Assembly (NCBI GenBank): GCA_964393845.1 | Contig: CAYMUX010000050.1 | Coordinates: 1-24,171 of the forward strand | Length of the DNA: 24,171 nt | Reading direction: 5' to 3' | From: UBA6902 sp964393845 | GTDB lineage: Bacteria > Nitrospirota > Thermodesulfovibrionia > UBA6902 | In this document: piece after piece, positions 14,801 through 23,387 of the stretch | Layout of the letters: every line of letters starts with the position of its first letter | Numbering within the stretch: position 1 is the first letter of the stretch | Notes under the pieces: model-generated | Told to the model about the DNA's origin: nothing | Databases searched by the model: none | Seen by the model: only the letters and a program-made list of their open reading frames with translations | Made by a program: the position numbers and the translations under genes

Positions 14801-15976
14801 GATATGACGGGCATCGATAAAGAGCATTTTGTCCTTGCGGTCTGTCTTCCTCTTTCCTTTATCAAGAAACCAGAGTGTACACGGCAGGGTAACTGTGTAG
14901 AAGAAGTTCGAACCGATGGAGATCATTACATCAACGACATTGTCTTCTATCATCTTATGCCTGATATCAAGCTCTGACTGCCGGGCATCGCTGGCGGAGT
15001 TTGCCATGACGAAACCGGACCTGCCTTTTTCATTCAGTGCGCTCAGGAAATACTGAATCCAAAGATAATTGGCATTGTCAGGCTTGGGGATTTGATAGAC
15101 TATGCGATTGTCTTTTGCGATCTTTTCCTTGTCTACACCATTTACATTAAAAGGAGGATTGGCCATGACAAAATCAAACTTACCGACGGATTTATGGATA
15201 TCTTCATAATAGGCATTCCCCTGCTTGATGTCTCCCGATAGGCCGTGCACAGCAAGGTTCATCTTGCAGAGACGGATGGTTTCATCAGTCTTCTCCTGAC
15301 CGTAGACCATGATCTCACTGCTCGGCCTTTTCTTGTGACGTTCAATAAACTTGGCGCTCTGGACAAACATACCGCCTGACCCGCAGGCAGGATCATATAT
15401 CCGTCCATGGAAGGGCTCAATAACATCGACAATGAGCTTAACGATGGAGGTAGGGGTAAAAAACTCTCCGCCTTTCTTTCCCTCAGTTGCTGCAAACTTG
15501 CCGAGGAAGTATTCATAAATCTTCCCGAAGACATCGCCTTCAATATCCATCTGGATGCTTGAAAAGACTTTTAAGAGAGCAACAAGAACATCATTTTCAA
15601 ACCGCGTATATGTCCTCGGAAGAATACCTTTAAGCTCTTCATTATATTCTTCAATTGCCTTCATGGCAGCATTTATTGACTTGCCAATGTCCCTGCCTTC
15701 AGGAAGGTTGAGCAGATATGAATATCTGGCCTCGTCAGGCAGAAACATTACACCCCTTGCCTGATAATCTGCCTTGCCGATCTTCCTTCTGCTGCCAGAA
15801 GGCTGCTTCTTCGCTATCTCCTTTTCAGCTACTATAAATTTGTGGTCAGCATAGCGGAGAAAGATAAGACCCAATACTGGAACAGAATACTGTTGTGCAG
15901 ATAACTCAGAATTAGCCCTTAACTGATCCGCCGCATCCCAGAGACGCTTTTCAATGTCGTTATTGTGATTTGCCAT
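14759..15976 (-). pseudogene. hsdM: hsdM, 5' fragment (type I DNA methyltransferase)
   Basis: Encodes the N-terminal helical domain (NDIEKRLWDAADQLRAN, LGLIFLRYADHKF) and nearly all of the N6-adenine methylase domain: the SAM motif DPACGSGGMF and the catalytic motif NPPF (MANPPFNVN). It ends at native Tyr of DARHIY, after which the reading frame runs into the MITE and stops at 14759 (YSNGIKLKYILSI). About 125 C-terminal residues are lost; that part contacts HsdS and DNA in type I enzymes, so activity is unlikely. I use the ATG at 15976; a TTG at 15985 with AGGGAC seven bases ahead is a serious alternative. Confidence 0.9.
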
Positions 15977-16014
15977 AAATGCCAATTGTCCCTGATTTTT
16001 AAAAATTCAATCGC

Positions 16015-17763
16015 TTAATTTGTTTCATTTCCTCTTNNNNNNNNNNTAAACATCTTCTTCAAATCATCCAATGACAGATAAACCCTTGTCGGACGTCCGT
16101 GGGGGCATCTATCGGGCTCGTCTGCCTTATCGAGATCAGCCATCATCCTTGAGAGTTCTTCATTGCTGAGATGCTCGCTGCCTCTGACTGATTTGTGGCA
16201 GGCAATCCTGGCTGCTATGTTTTTTAAAAGTGTTTCTTCTGTAATCTCACTCTTGATCCCGCTGGTTTCTTCCTCAAGGATGCCTGCTGCCATGTCCAGT
16301 AAAAGGCCTTTGGCTTCCGCCTTTTTAAGTGCCCTTGGTATCGATCTTATTATGACGTTGTTACCGCCAAACTCCTCAATATCAAGACCAAGCCCTTGGA
16401 GGACACCCTTGTGTTTGATTATTAAATTATATTCCTTGACCGGCAGCTCTATCCTTAAGGGAAGGAAAAGCGGTTCTGCTTCGATTGAGGTCTTCTTCAA
16501 GAACTTCTCATACATAATCCTTTCGTGGGCTGCATGCTGGTCAATGATTACTAAACCATTGTTCGATACCGTTGCAAAGAAAGATTCTCCTAAATGGAAG
16601 AAAGAACGTATATCAGGAGTAATACCGGAAGTAAAAATATCCGTTTGTGAATTATTAAATATCCCGGATACCGGCTCACTGACAGACGGATAATCCCGCT
16701 GTATATTTTGATAACCCGTGCTTCTTTGAAATCCGGTTCTCTGAAATACAGAAGGAGAGGACACATCTATCTCTTGTCCGGGATTAAGGGCTTCATAGAC
16801 AGCCGCCCTTACAAACCTGTGAATATCATCCGGCCTTTCAAACTTCACCTCGCGTTTTGCAGGATGGACATTCACATCAACGTTTTGGGGATCGATGTCA
16901 ACAAACAGGAAATAAGCAGGGTGTCTGTCCCTCGGTATCTGGTTGTCATACGCATTGTAGACCGCGTGGTTGACCGTGGGATTTTTTACAGGGCGCTTAT
17001 TGATGAATATAATCTGATGACTCCGGGCCGCCCGCGTAAAATCAGGTGATGAAGTAAATCCATAGACCTTTATTGCTTTCGATTCTTTTTTCACATCCAG
17101 AAATTCACCGGCCATTTCATCCCCGTATAATTGCCTGAACCTTTCCTTAATATCAGATGCAACCGGCGCGTTCAGTACCTCGCTGTCATTGTGGATTAGC
17201 CTGAAAGATATGCCGGGATATGCAAATGCCTTTTGAACTACGGTCTCAATTATATGAGAAAGCTCGGTCGGGTTAGTTTTTAAAAACTTCCTCCTTGCAG
17301 GCGTATTGTAAAAAATGTCCCTGACTTCCATTGTTGTCCCCTTGATCGGAGAGGCTTCGAAAACCTCTTTCTTATGGCTTGATCCTATTTCTACTTTTAT
17401 CCCGCAATCAGCATCAGCGGTAGATGTTGAAAGCGTTATCTTTGAAACCGATGCGATTGCAGGTAAGGCCTCTCCCCTGAACCCGAGGGTGGAAATTTCA
17501 AAAAGCTCCTCCTCTGTCTTGATCTTGCTCGTGGCATGCCTTTCAAAACACATTAAGGCGTCGTCTCTGTCCATGCCGCAGCCGTTGTCCGAAACCTTGA
17601 TCAGTTTCTTGCCGCCGTGAAGGATTTCGATATCTATGTCATTCGCACCCGCGTCAATGGAATTGTCTATGAGCTCCCTGACAACCGACGCAGGCCGCTC
17701 GATTACTTCGCCTGCAGCGATTTTATTTATCAGCAGATCGGGAAGGACAGATATTATAGACAT
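16015..17763 (-). CDS. mutL: DNA mismatch repair protein MutL
   Basis: About 582 residues. The N-terminal GHKL ATPase shows RELIDNSIDAGA, DNGCGM, STLGFRGEALPAI and the NVHPAKREVKF block. After a variable linker comes the C-terminal endonuclease domain with the complete metal motif DQHAx2Ex4E (DQHAAHERIMYE, about residues 408-419), ACHKSV and CPHGRP. So this is a nicking MutL as in bacteria lacking MutH, not the E. coli type. The ATG at 17763 is preferred over a TTG four codons earlier. The last residues are interrupted by ten Ns; the true end is not known exactly, although the frame downstream of the gap reads to a TAA at 16015. Confidence 0.95.
   Translation of the reverse strand: MSIISVLPDLLINKIAAGEVIERPASVVRELIDNSIDAGANDIDIEILHGGKKLIKVSDNGCGMDRDDALMCFERHATSKIKTEEELFEISTLGFRGEALPAIASVSKITLSTSTADADCGIKVEIGSSHKKEVFEASPIKGTTMEVRDIFYNTPARRKFLKTNPTELSHIIETVVQKAFAYPGISFRLIHNDSEVLNAPVASDIKERFRQLYGDEMAGEFLDVKKESKAIKVYGFTSSPDFTRAARSHQIIFINKRPVKNPTVNHAVYNAYDNQIPRDRHPAYFLFVDIDPQNVDVNVHPAKREVKFERPDDIHRFVRAAVYEALNPGQEIDVSSPSVFQRTGFQRSTGYQNIQRDYPSVSEPVSGIFNNSQTDIFTSGITPDIRSFFHLGESFFATVSNNGLVIIDQHAAHERIMYEKFLKKTSIEAEPLFLPLRIELPVKEYNLIIKHKGVLQGLGLDIEEFGGNNVIIRSIPRALKKAEAKGLLLDMAAGILEEETSGIKSEITEETLLKNIAARIACHKSVRGSEHLSNEELSRMMADLDKADEPDRCPHGRPTRVYLSLDDLKKMFXXXXRGNETN
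16037..16046. other. Assembly gap of ten Ns
   Basis: Ten consecutive Ns near the 3' end of mutL. The round number suggests a scaffold filler of unknown true length. It falls within the last codons of mutL, close to the border of the restriction island, so missing sequence at this junction is possible. Confidence 0.95.
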
Positions 17764-17837
17764 AGTTTCTCTCAATAATAATTAATGATACCCATAATTT
17801 TAGGAAAGAAGGAGAAATAGTTCAATCTATTTTTAAA

Positions 17838-19322
17838 CTACTTATTCTTGATCAGCTTTTCCAACCAGATAAAAAACCTGCCCAGCCGCTTGTATGTCAG
17901 ATATAAATAAAGCTCAATAAAACAGGTATAGTTCCGGTTCTTCCATCTCCACAGGGACAGCTTGTGCAAAGGTCCGAAAACCAGTCTGCTCCAGAAGGTC
18001 CTCAGAAACCTGTCATAGCGGAATGCGAGAAATGAATTAATATAAATGGCATTCAAAAGCTTCGGGTTCTTTATCCATGGATTTCTAACCTCATCGTTCG
18101 TGAAGTTCTTCCAGCCCTCAAGATGTGTCGGCGGTTTAAATCCGTGGTTCAAAGCTTCCTGATATAATAGAGTGCCGGGTAAAGGCACATAAGGCTGGAT
18201 CGGCACTTCAGCCCCCGGATGCCTCCTGCGGATCTCGTCTGCAAAATCCAGCGTCCTGTTCATCTGTTCTTCTGTCTCCCCGGGCAGCCCTATCAGTAAT
18301 GAGTAAAGGGTCGGGATGTTTCCCTGTGAAGCAACCTTGATGCCTTCATCGATCATCCGTCTGTTCTGTCCTTTTCTGATGAATTTAAGGACTTCGTCAT
18401 CCGGGGACTCAACGCCGAAAAAGAGATATACGCAGCCGCCCTCTTTGAACTTTCTTATCAGCTCAGGGGTAAAAGTATTTATCCGCACGTTAGCGATCCA
18501 TTTAAAATTCAATTCCTTTAAAAGTTCGAGGATGTTGACCATCATATCTTTCTTGCCTGCCAGAAAAGTGTCGTCGTAGAAGGTCAACTTGTTAACACCG
18601 AGTTCCTTAAGTTTCAGGAGCTCGGTCCTGACCTTCTCAACGGATTTCACCCTGCATACATTTTTATGGAAATAAACGTTGTAGCAGAATCCGCATTTGT
18701 GCGGGCAACCTCTTGAGGATTCATAGCCTATATTTTCCAGAGTGTCGGTAGACCTTCTCAAATACTCCAACAGTATTTCTTTCCCTTTCCCGTCATAAGG
18801 GAACGGCAGGTCTTCTATATTCAAAAAATCCCTGTCCTCGTTCAGAATACTTTTACCTTGTCCCTTCCACCCGAGGCCTTTAATATCGCTGAAATCTGTT
18901 TTGCCGCTTTGTACTCCACGGACTAATTCAAGAAGCGTCTGCTCCCCTTCTCCTTTAACAACATAGTCAACCAGCCCTGATTCAAGCGTCTGCTCTGCCA
19001 TCATGGAGGGGTGCGTTCCTCCCCAGACCAGGGGAATGTCAGGATTGATCTTGCGTGCAAGCTTGGCGAGCCTTAGGGTATTTTTTATCTGGAAACAGGT
19101 CATCGTTGAAATACCTATCAAGAGAGGGCTTAGTGCAACCAACTCCTTAAACCGTTCCTTTTTATGTATCCTCTCATCAAAGTATTCAACTTCAATATCG
19201 TGCTGTTCCAGATAAGCGCCCAAAGAGAGTATCGCCAGAGGAGTCCATGCATGATATGGGAATGGACTGGCATTTGCATAGGCCAAAAGAACAAATTTTT
19301 TCCTGGATTTCATAACATTCAC
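17838..19322 (-). CDS. B12-binding domain radical SAM protein
   Basis: About 494 residues. Residues 1-140 resemble the Rossmann-like cobalamin-binding domain (LAILSLGAYLEQHDIEVEYFDE, WGGTHPSMM). The radical SAM core follows, with CPHKCGFC (Cys206, 210, 213) binding the [4Fe-4S] cluster, and continues to GLPGETEEQMNRTLDFADEI. The C-terminal 100 residues are basic and aromatic-rich. Members make difficult C-C, methylation or ring modifications in pigments, lipids and natural products; the substrate here is unknown. It begins 23 bp after the glycosyltransferase gene, so both may act on a shared surface or lipid product. Start: GTG at 19322, or ATG three codons in at 19313; neither has a clear ribosome binding site. 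Confidence 0.9.
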   Translation of the reverse strand: MNVMKSRKKFVLLAYANASPFPYHAWTPLAILSLGAYLEQHDIEVEYFDERIHKKERFKELVALSPLLIGISTMTCFQIKNTLRLAKLARKINPDIPLVWGGTHPSMMAEQTLESGLVDYVVKGEGEQTLLELVRGVQSGKTDFSDIKGLGWKGQGKSILNEDRDFLNIEDLPFPYDGKGKEILLEYLRRSTDTLENIGYESSRGCPHKCGFCYNVYFHKNVCRVKSVEKVRTELLKLKELGVNKLTFYDDTFLAGKKDMMVNILELLKELNFKWIANVRINTFTPELIRKFKEGGCVYLFFGVESPDDEVLKFIRKGQNRRMIDEGIKVASQGNIPTLYSLLIGLPGETEEQMNRTLDFADEIRRRHPGAEVPIQPYVPLPGTLLYQEALNHGFKPPTHLEGWKNFTNDEVRNPWIKNPKLLNAIYINSFLAFRYDRFLRTFWSRLVFGPLHKLSLWRWKNRNYTCFIELYLYLTYKRLGRFFIWLEKLIKNK

Positions 19323-19345
19323 TAATCTCTTTTTTCTTGAGGCTG

Positions 19346-20314
19346 TTATCCCTTCTTTAGAGGATAACTAATCAGTCCATAGATGGTAGCAATAATAATA
19401 TCTATGCCTAAAAAATAATTCAAGAAAAGCGCCTTAACTGCAAACAAAAGACCGGCTTCCTTACGCATAAAATTCCACCATCTCAGGTTTGAAATAATAA
19501 AGATGATCACTAAGGTCAAATATATATATATGGCTGTCGGGATAATCGGTATAAAAAAAACCAAGAAAAAACTCAGAAAGGAGCAGACTGCCGCAATGCC
19601 GTTACTCGGGGCGGTTGGGCCTGCGTTGTCAAACTGCTTGTCCTTTAGAAACAGCTGTATCCACATGACCGCCCGTTTGAAATAATTTCTCACCGCTTCA
19701 TTAAAGTTGTTAACAAACTGATGTCTGACAAGCATTTTTGGGTTTAGCCTGATACAGTCTATTTTGTTAATTCGTCTGGCCAGTTCAAAGTCTTCGACAT
19801 CCGCCCCTTTATATGATTCATCATATCCGCCTGCCCTTTGAAATAATTCTTTCTTTATCGCCCCGCACCTCGGTGCAAACACGCTGACCTTACCGTCCCT
19901 GGCGCTTACCAGATGTATATATTCAAACATCGCCATATAAGTTGGGACAAAGCCCTTGTTCAATGGTTCTGTTGCGCATACTCCAATCACGCAGCTCGCA
20001 GAGGGATTGTTCTGAAAGTACTCCTTTACTTCCCTGACCGTGCCGTTCAGAACAATCACATCAGAATCAAGGAAAAAGATAATATCTCCTTTGGCTTCCT
20101 TAACCCCTCTGTTTCTTGCCTTGGCCGGTCCGCCGTTTCTCTCCATCTGAACCATTCTCACAGGATATTTTTTAACAATCTCTACTGTATTGTCAGTCGA
20201 ACAATCATCAACAATAATGACTTCCATATCATCTACTGCCTGTTTAAATATGGACTCCAGAAGATCCGGCATGAATTTGGATGAGTTATATGTGGGGATT
20301 ACAATTGAAATCAT
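19346..20314 (-). CDS. Family 2 glycosyltransferase with membrane anchor
   Basis: 322 residues. The N-terminal GT-A domain has IVIPTYN at the start, VDDCSTDNT (Asp36, Asp37), the metal-binding DSD motif (Asp83, Asp85), GGYDES and an acceptor-site acidic pair ED (Glu174, Asp175). The C-terminal third (about 238-315) has three hydrophobic segments, anchoring it in the inner membrane with the catalytic domain in the cytosol. Probably adds a sugar to a lipid-linked or exopolysaccharide acceptor. Upstream is the best minus-strand promoter of this part of the window; downstream the radical SAM gene follows after 23 bp. Confidence 0.9.
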   Translation of the reverse strand: MISIVIPTYNSSKFMPDLLESIFKQAVDDMEVIIVDDCSTDNTVEIVKKYPVRMVQMERNGGPAKARNRGVKEAKGDIIFFLDSDVIVLNGTVREVKEYFQNNPSASCVIGVCATEPLNKGFVPTYMAMFEYIHLVSARDGKVSVFAPRCGAIKKELFQRAGGYDESYKGADVEDFELARRINKIDCIRLNPKMLVRHQFVNNFNEAVRNYFKRAVMWIQLFLKDKQFDNAGPTAPSNGIAAVCSFLSFFLVFFIPIIPTAIYIYLTLVIIFIISNLRWWNFMRKEAGLLFAVKALFLNYFLGIDIIIATIYGLISYPLKKG

Positions 20315-20322
20315 GTGCCTAA

Positions 20323-20352
20323 AGTATAATGTTTATAATATTCTAAAATCAA
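20323..20352 (-). promoter_or_regulatory. Promoter of the glycosyltransferase operon
   Basis: On the minus strand TTGATT (20347-20352), 18 bases, TATACT (20323-20328). The ATG at 20314 begins eight bases after the -10 box, so the transcript would have almost no leader. Confidence 0.5.
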
Positions 20353-20492
20353 ATTATTAACCATTCTGTTTAGAGATAAATAATGAAAAATCAATATCTT
20401 ACAATATTATCGACTTTTTTAGAAAAATCTTTAGGAGTAAGTATTTGACCGGTTGAAATTGTGAAATGCCTTCTTTGACCCGGAAAATGCAA

Positions 20493-20690
20493 TTAACCAC
20501 AGAGGGCGCAGAGAAAGACATTAATAATAAAAGAGAAACGACTTATTTTATTGTTCTTTTCTGTGCACTCTTTTATTCAGCAGCAGTGTTTATGTTACAG
20601 GGAAGAATAAATTATGAAAACACAGAGAACTATATGAGAATTAAATGTTTCTTTTACTTTTAAAATTTCCCTCTGTGGTCTCTGTGGTTT
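20493..20690. repeat. About 200-bp inverted-repeat element in the 20315-20939 intergenic region
   Basis: Left end TTAACCACAGAGGGCGCAGAG (as AACCACAGAG and GCAGAG), right end the reverse complement type CTCTGTGGTCTCTGTGGTTT. Inside are further related pieces: CTGTGCACTC near 20565 and AACACAGAGAAC near 20620, so it reads as nested hairpins. The outer ends match as AACCACAGAG. Similar ACCACAGAG repeats occur widely in bacterial genomes to my recollection. The open frame running through it (20466-20663) is not a credible gene. Apart from this, 20315-20939 holds the glycosyltransferase promoter and the sigma54-like site; I see no gene. Confidence 0.6.
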
Positions 20691-20871
20691 CCTAAATGCA
20701 TTATTTGGGTAAACTTGTTGTATGAAACTGTGCATCATGAATATTTGGCACGTTTTTATTGTGCCGTGTCACAATCGCTTTATATATTTGAATAACTAAA
20801 TCCTTCGACCTTTTTTACGTAACTACCTGTTAATTAATCTGAATACGGCAATAGAATAGTTTATTTTCCCC

Positions 20872-20888
20872 TTGGCACATTTCTTGAT
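20872..20888 (+). promoter_or_regulatory. Sigma54-like -24/-12 promoter of the PEP-CTERM gene
   Basis: TTGGCAC, then five bases, then TTGAT. The -24 element TGGCAC is perfect; the -12 element TTGAT differs from TTGC(A/T) at one position in the GC pair. Spacing is right. The resulting leader would be about 40 bases, with AAGGA eight bases ahead of the ATG. No good sigma70 pair with normal spacing overlaps. Confidence 0.5.
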
Positions 20889-20939
20889 ATAAAGATTTTG
20901 TATAAAAAATCCGAACCGTACTTGTTAAGGAACTAACTT

Positions 20940-21623
20940 ATGATAATTTTAAAAAGAATCATATGCATCGTAGTGCTGATTGTCGCAGCAATGCTGTTAA
21001 CAGAAACCGCTCACGCATCAAGTAATGCTTTACCCTGGTTGGATTTTGGTAGTACTCTTATCTGGAATTCCAATACCAATACGCTTACAAATGATGGTTT
21101 GTCAACTTATGTAACTTCAGTTACTTATCTTGATGGCACATCCACTGGTCCGCCCTCTGCTTCTCCATCTGATGCGGTACTTTTTTCATCAGTTGTATTT
21201 TCCCTTTCATTTGACGGAGATAATACAAATGATACCTTGAGCATAATGAGTGGAGGCACAACCTGGTTGAGCGCTAATCTTGATATTATTGATGTGACTC
21301 CGGATCCGCTGGCTGGAACACCCAATCCGTATTCAGTCATGATAAAGGCAAATAGTCTTTCAGTGGCTACCGGGAAGGGATCACAGTGGGCGGATGAGTT
21401 TAACTCAACACTTAACAGTTCTCTTTCTAATCCTGCGAACTTGAACATAGCCTGGAGCGGCGCCAGTACAAAATTGGGCAGCAACAGCGGTATTTATAAA
21501 GTAAATGCTTTTTCAAAAATAGCCGTACCTGTTGTCCCTGAACCAGTAAGTTCAACTCTGTTTATTGCAGGAGCGGCAGTATTAGGGGCCAGGCGTTTCT
21601 GGAATAAGAGAAAAAACGCCTGA
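20940..21623 (+). CDS. PEP-CTERM sorting domain protein
   Basis: 227 residues, exported. Signal peptide: KR at 5-6, hydrophobic 7-20, cleavage after AHA (24-26). The mature part is rich in Ser, Thr and Asn with no known catalytic motif; beta-rich, typical of secreted matrix proteins. The C-terminus is a classic PEP-CTERM signal: VPEP (199-202), a hydrophobic helix STLFIAGAAVLGA (205-217) and a basic end RRFWNKRK. Exosortase (EpsH/XrtA type) is expected to cut it and link the protein to the surface or exopolysaccharide; no exosortase is in the window. Own promoter and own terminator make it a single-gene unit. Confidence 0.88.
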   Translation: MIILKRIICIVVLIVAAMLLTETAHASSNALPWLDFGSTLIWNSNTNTLTNDGLSTYVTSVTYLDGTSTGPPSASPSDAVLFSSVVFSLSFDGDNTNDTLSIMSGGTTWLSANLDIIDVTPDPLAGTPNPYSVMIKANSLSVATGKGSQWADEFNSTLNSSLSNPANLNIAWSGASTKLGSNSGIYKVNAFSKIAVPVVPEPVSSTLFIAGAAVLGARRFWNKRKNA

Positions 21624-21651
21624 TCAATTTTTTAGTAAACATTTCATAGGG

Positions 21652-21677
21652 GGCCTGGTAATTCCAGGCCTTTTTTT
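21652..21677 (+). terminator. Rho-independent terminator of the PEP-CTERM gene
   Basis: A perfect 7-bp stem GGCCTGG with CCAGGCC around TAATT, followed by seven Ts. Confidence 0.9.
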
Positions 21678-21720
21678 GTTTTCATTTTTATTCGCAAGTC
21701 AAAAATTAATTGTTAAAGGA

Positions 21721-22737
21721 TTAGTTAGTTGAAGGCGCAGGACTTATTTTCTCAAGAACTTCCAATACAGCACTTATTACTCTCCTGTTCCATATAATAG
21801 AAATATGATTTGCATGTAAATCATAATGACTTGAAGCCCACGGCAATACGGAACTTTCAGTTGTAACCATAAAATCACCCTTCCCGGGTTTCAGTTCATC
21901 AGGCAGTATAGACTCCGGAAGAATCTTGATTAGCGAATCCGGAATTGTCAGAACCGGTTTGGGATACATGATATCGTCTTTTTTTTTCCATTTGTATACA
22001 GTAACCAGTTCCGTCTTGCTGCCGCCGAATGAAAGATATTTAACACCCTTAACAGGAACGTCTCTCAGATTTTTAAAGAAATCGGATCCAGGCATAAGCT
22101 CTTTGAGCGCAGCGCCTTCAATAAGATCAGTCATTCTTTTAATGACATCTGAAACGGTGCCGTGTGTTTGCATCGGAAGAATACCCTTGAGAAAAGACGA
22201 AAGAGGCGAGAGATGCTTTCCTATAAGTGAAAGAGAGCTTCCTTTATGCGGAGTCGAGAGTGTAATCAGTGCCCTTATTACCCGGGGGTTCTCCTCCATG
22301 AATTTTCTTGCAATAAGTCCTCCCCGGCTATGGCAGAGAAGGGAGACGTTGTTTTGAGGAAATATACGTGCAGTAAGTTCTAAAATTTCTTCGAGTTCTT
22401 CAACAGCTGAGCTGATCGGTCCAACAGGTCTTCTCTGGCTCCAGCATACAAGATTAAAACCATGGTCCCGCAGCGCAAACCAGAGGTTGTTTATTTTCTT
22501 TGGTATGTCTCCAATAGTTATTCCCCTTTTTTTAATTTCCCCTGTACCGTGGGGGTACTGATGGAGATAAATTGATTTTGGCTGCGCAGCTGCAAATACT
22601 TTCATGGGGACGTTTTTACCAAGAACTTTTGTTTCAAAAGGATCGAGCCAGAAATCCCTGTCCATTCCAAGTCCGTGGATAAAGATCACGACGGGTTTAT
22701 CACTACTGCCCTTATGAATTGATACGTCTAATTCCAT
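21721..22737 (-). CDS. Alpha/beta hydrolase, lipase-like
   Basis: 338 residues from the ATG at 22737. The fold signature is clear: VVIFIHGLGMDRDFW (oxyanion HG), the nucleophile elbow LLCHSRGGLIA with the Ser at about residue 137, and a late HYDLHANH that can supply the His. The region LITLSTPHKGSSLSLIGKHL is typical of triacylglycerol lipase and PGAP1-like esterases. No signal peptide is seen, so it is probably cytosolic. A longer start at 22774-22776 falls inside a 16-bp palindrome and adds 13 residues unlike the family, so I prefer the shorter form. Substrate unknown. Confidence 0.85.
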   Translation of the reverse strand: MELDVSIHKGSSDKPVVIFIHGLGMDRDFWLDPFETKVLGKNVPMKVFAAAQPKSIYLHQYPHGTGEIKKRGITIGDIPKKINNLWFALRDHGFNLVCWSQRRPVGPISSAVEELEEILELTARIFPQNNVSLLCHSRGGLIARKFMEENPRVIRALITLSTPHKGSSLSLIGKHLSPLSSFLKGILPMQTHGTVSDVIKRMTDLIEGAALKELMPGSDFFKNLRDVPVKGVKYLSFGGSKTELVTVYKWKKKDDIMYPKPVLTIPDSLIKILPESILPDELKPGKGDFMVTTESSVLPWASSHYDLHANHISIIWNRRVISAVLEVLEKISPAPSTN

Positions 22738-22767
22738 CTTAACCCAGAAGATGCATTTAACATAATG

Positions 22768-22783
22768 TCCCGACATGTCGGGA
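22768..22783. promoter_or_regulatory. Perfect 16-bp palindrome upstream of the hydrolase
   Basis: TCCCGACATGTCGGGA, identical on both strands, about 30 bases ahead of the preferred hydrolase start. It could be an operator for a dimeric regulator or a short repeat hairpin; no T run follows it. Confidence 0.35.
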
Positions 22784-22857
22784 TTGAAAAATTATTTGTT
22801 TTTCGATTCCTTAAACGTATTTTCAATCAAGGTTAGGACGCATATAATTGACAACTA

Positions 22858-23292
22858 TTATTTAAACTTTATCTTTTCCAGAGCCCCGTCTTTATCCAGA
22901 TAAATAACTTCTGTTATCTGCGCATTCCTGATCATCCTGTCACACAGTTTGCATGGTTTCCCGGCAGCATAACTTCCATCCTCTTCATAACCCGCAATAT
23001 AAATTGTTGCATCTTTCATTCTCTCAGGAGGGGCATTTATGATTGCATTCTGTTCGGCATGCACTGCTTCACACAACTCGTATCTCTCTCCAGATGGAAT
23101 ATTCAGCTCTTTCCTTGCGCACGTGCCTGTATCTATACAATTTTTAATCCCCCGGGGAGAACCGTTATAACCCGTGCTGATTATAACCCTGTCCTTGACA
23201 ATGACAGCGCCGTATTTTCTGCGCAAGCATGTAGATCTTGACGACACTACCTTTGCAATTTCAATAAAATATTCATCCCAGTCAGGTCTCAT
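22858..23292 (-). CDS. Deoxycytidylate (dCMP) deaminase
   Basis: 144 residues. Zinc-dependent conversion of dCMP to dUMP, feeding dTMP synthesis. The zinc site is complete: HAE (His78, Ala79, catalytic Glu80) and PCKLC (Cys114, Cys117). The N-terminus RPDWDEYFIEIAKVVSSRSTC, the YNGSPRG block (42-48) and CIDTGTCAR match the ComEB/dCMP deaminase family. Good ribosome binding site AAAGGGG before the ATG. It is followed after about 120 bp by the hydrolase on the same strand; no functional link is evident. Confidence 0.94.
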   Translation of the reverse strand: MRPDWDEYFIEIAKVVSSRSTCLRRKYGAVIVKDRVIISTGYNGSPRGIKNCIDTGTCARKELNIPSGERYELCEAVHAEQNAIINAPPERMKDATIYIAGYEEDGSYAAGKPCKLCDRMIRNAQITEVIYLDKDGALEKIKFK

Positions 23293-23387
23293 GTGTTACC
23301 CCTTTTAAATTAGCAAGTAATAGATTATAGCAAATGTTAGGAACCTGTTTTTTGATGATCTTTTTCAGAACCATGATATTCAAGTGA

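Noticed and set aside
15259..15543. Minus-strand open frame of 94 codons
   Set aside because: Lies in another frame of hsdM, which carries the methylase motifs; composition is atypical.
14316..15976. Two separate methylase subunits instead of a broken hsdM
   Set aside because: The halves join exactly when the 99-bp element and one TA are removed, and the downstream half lacks a credible start.
19592..19606. Third copy of the MITE end (ATGCCGTTACT)
   Set aside because: The match stops after about 11 bases and lies inside an intact glycosyltransferase frame; likely chance.
20466..20663. Open frame of 65 codons on the plus strand
   Set aside because: It runs through the ACCACAGAG inverted repeat, has no ribosome binding site and no recognisable protein pattern.
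20746..20765. Second sigma54-like box (TGGCAC) with a small hairpin
   Set aside because: No TTGC-like element at the right distance, and the stem is only 5 bp.
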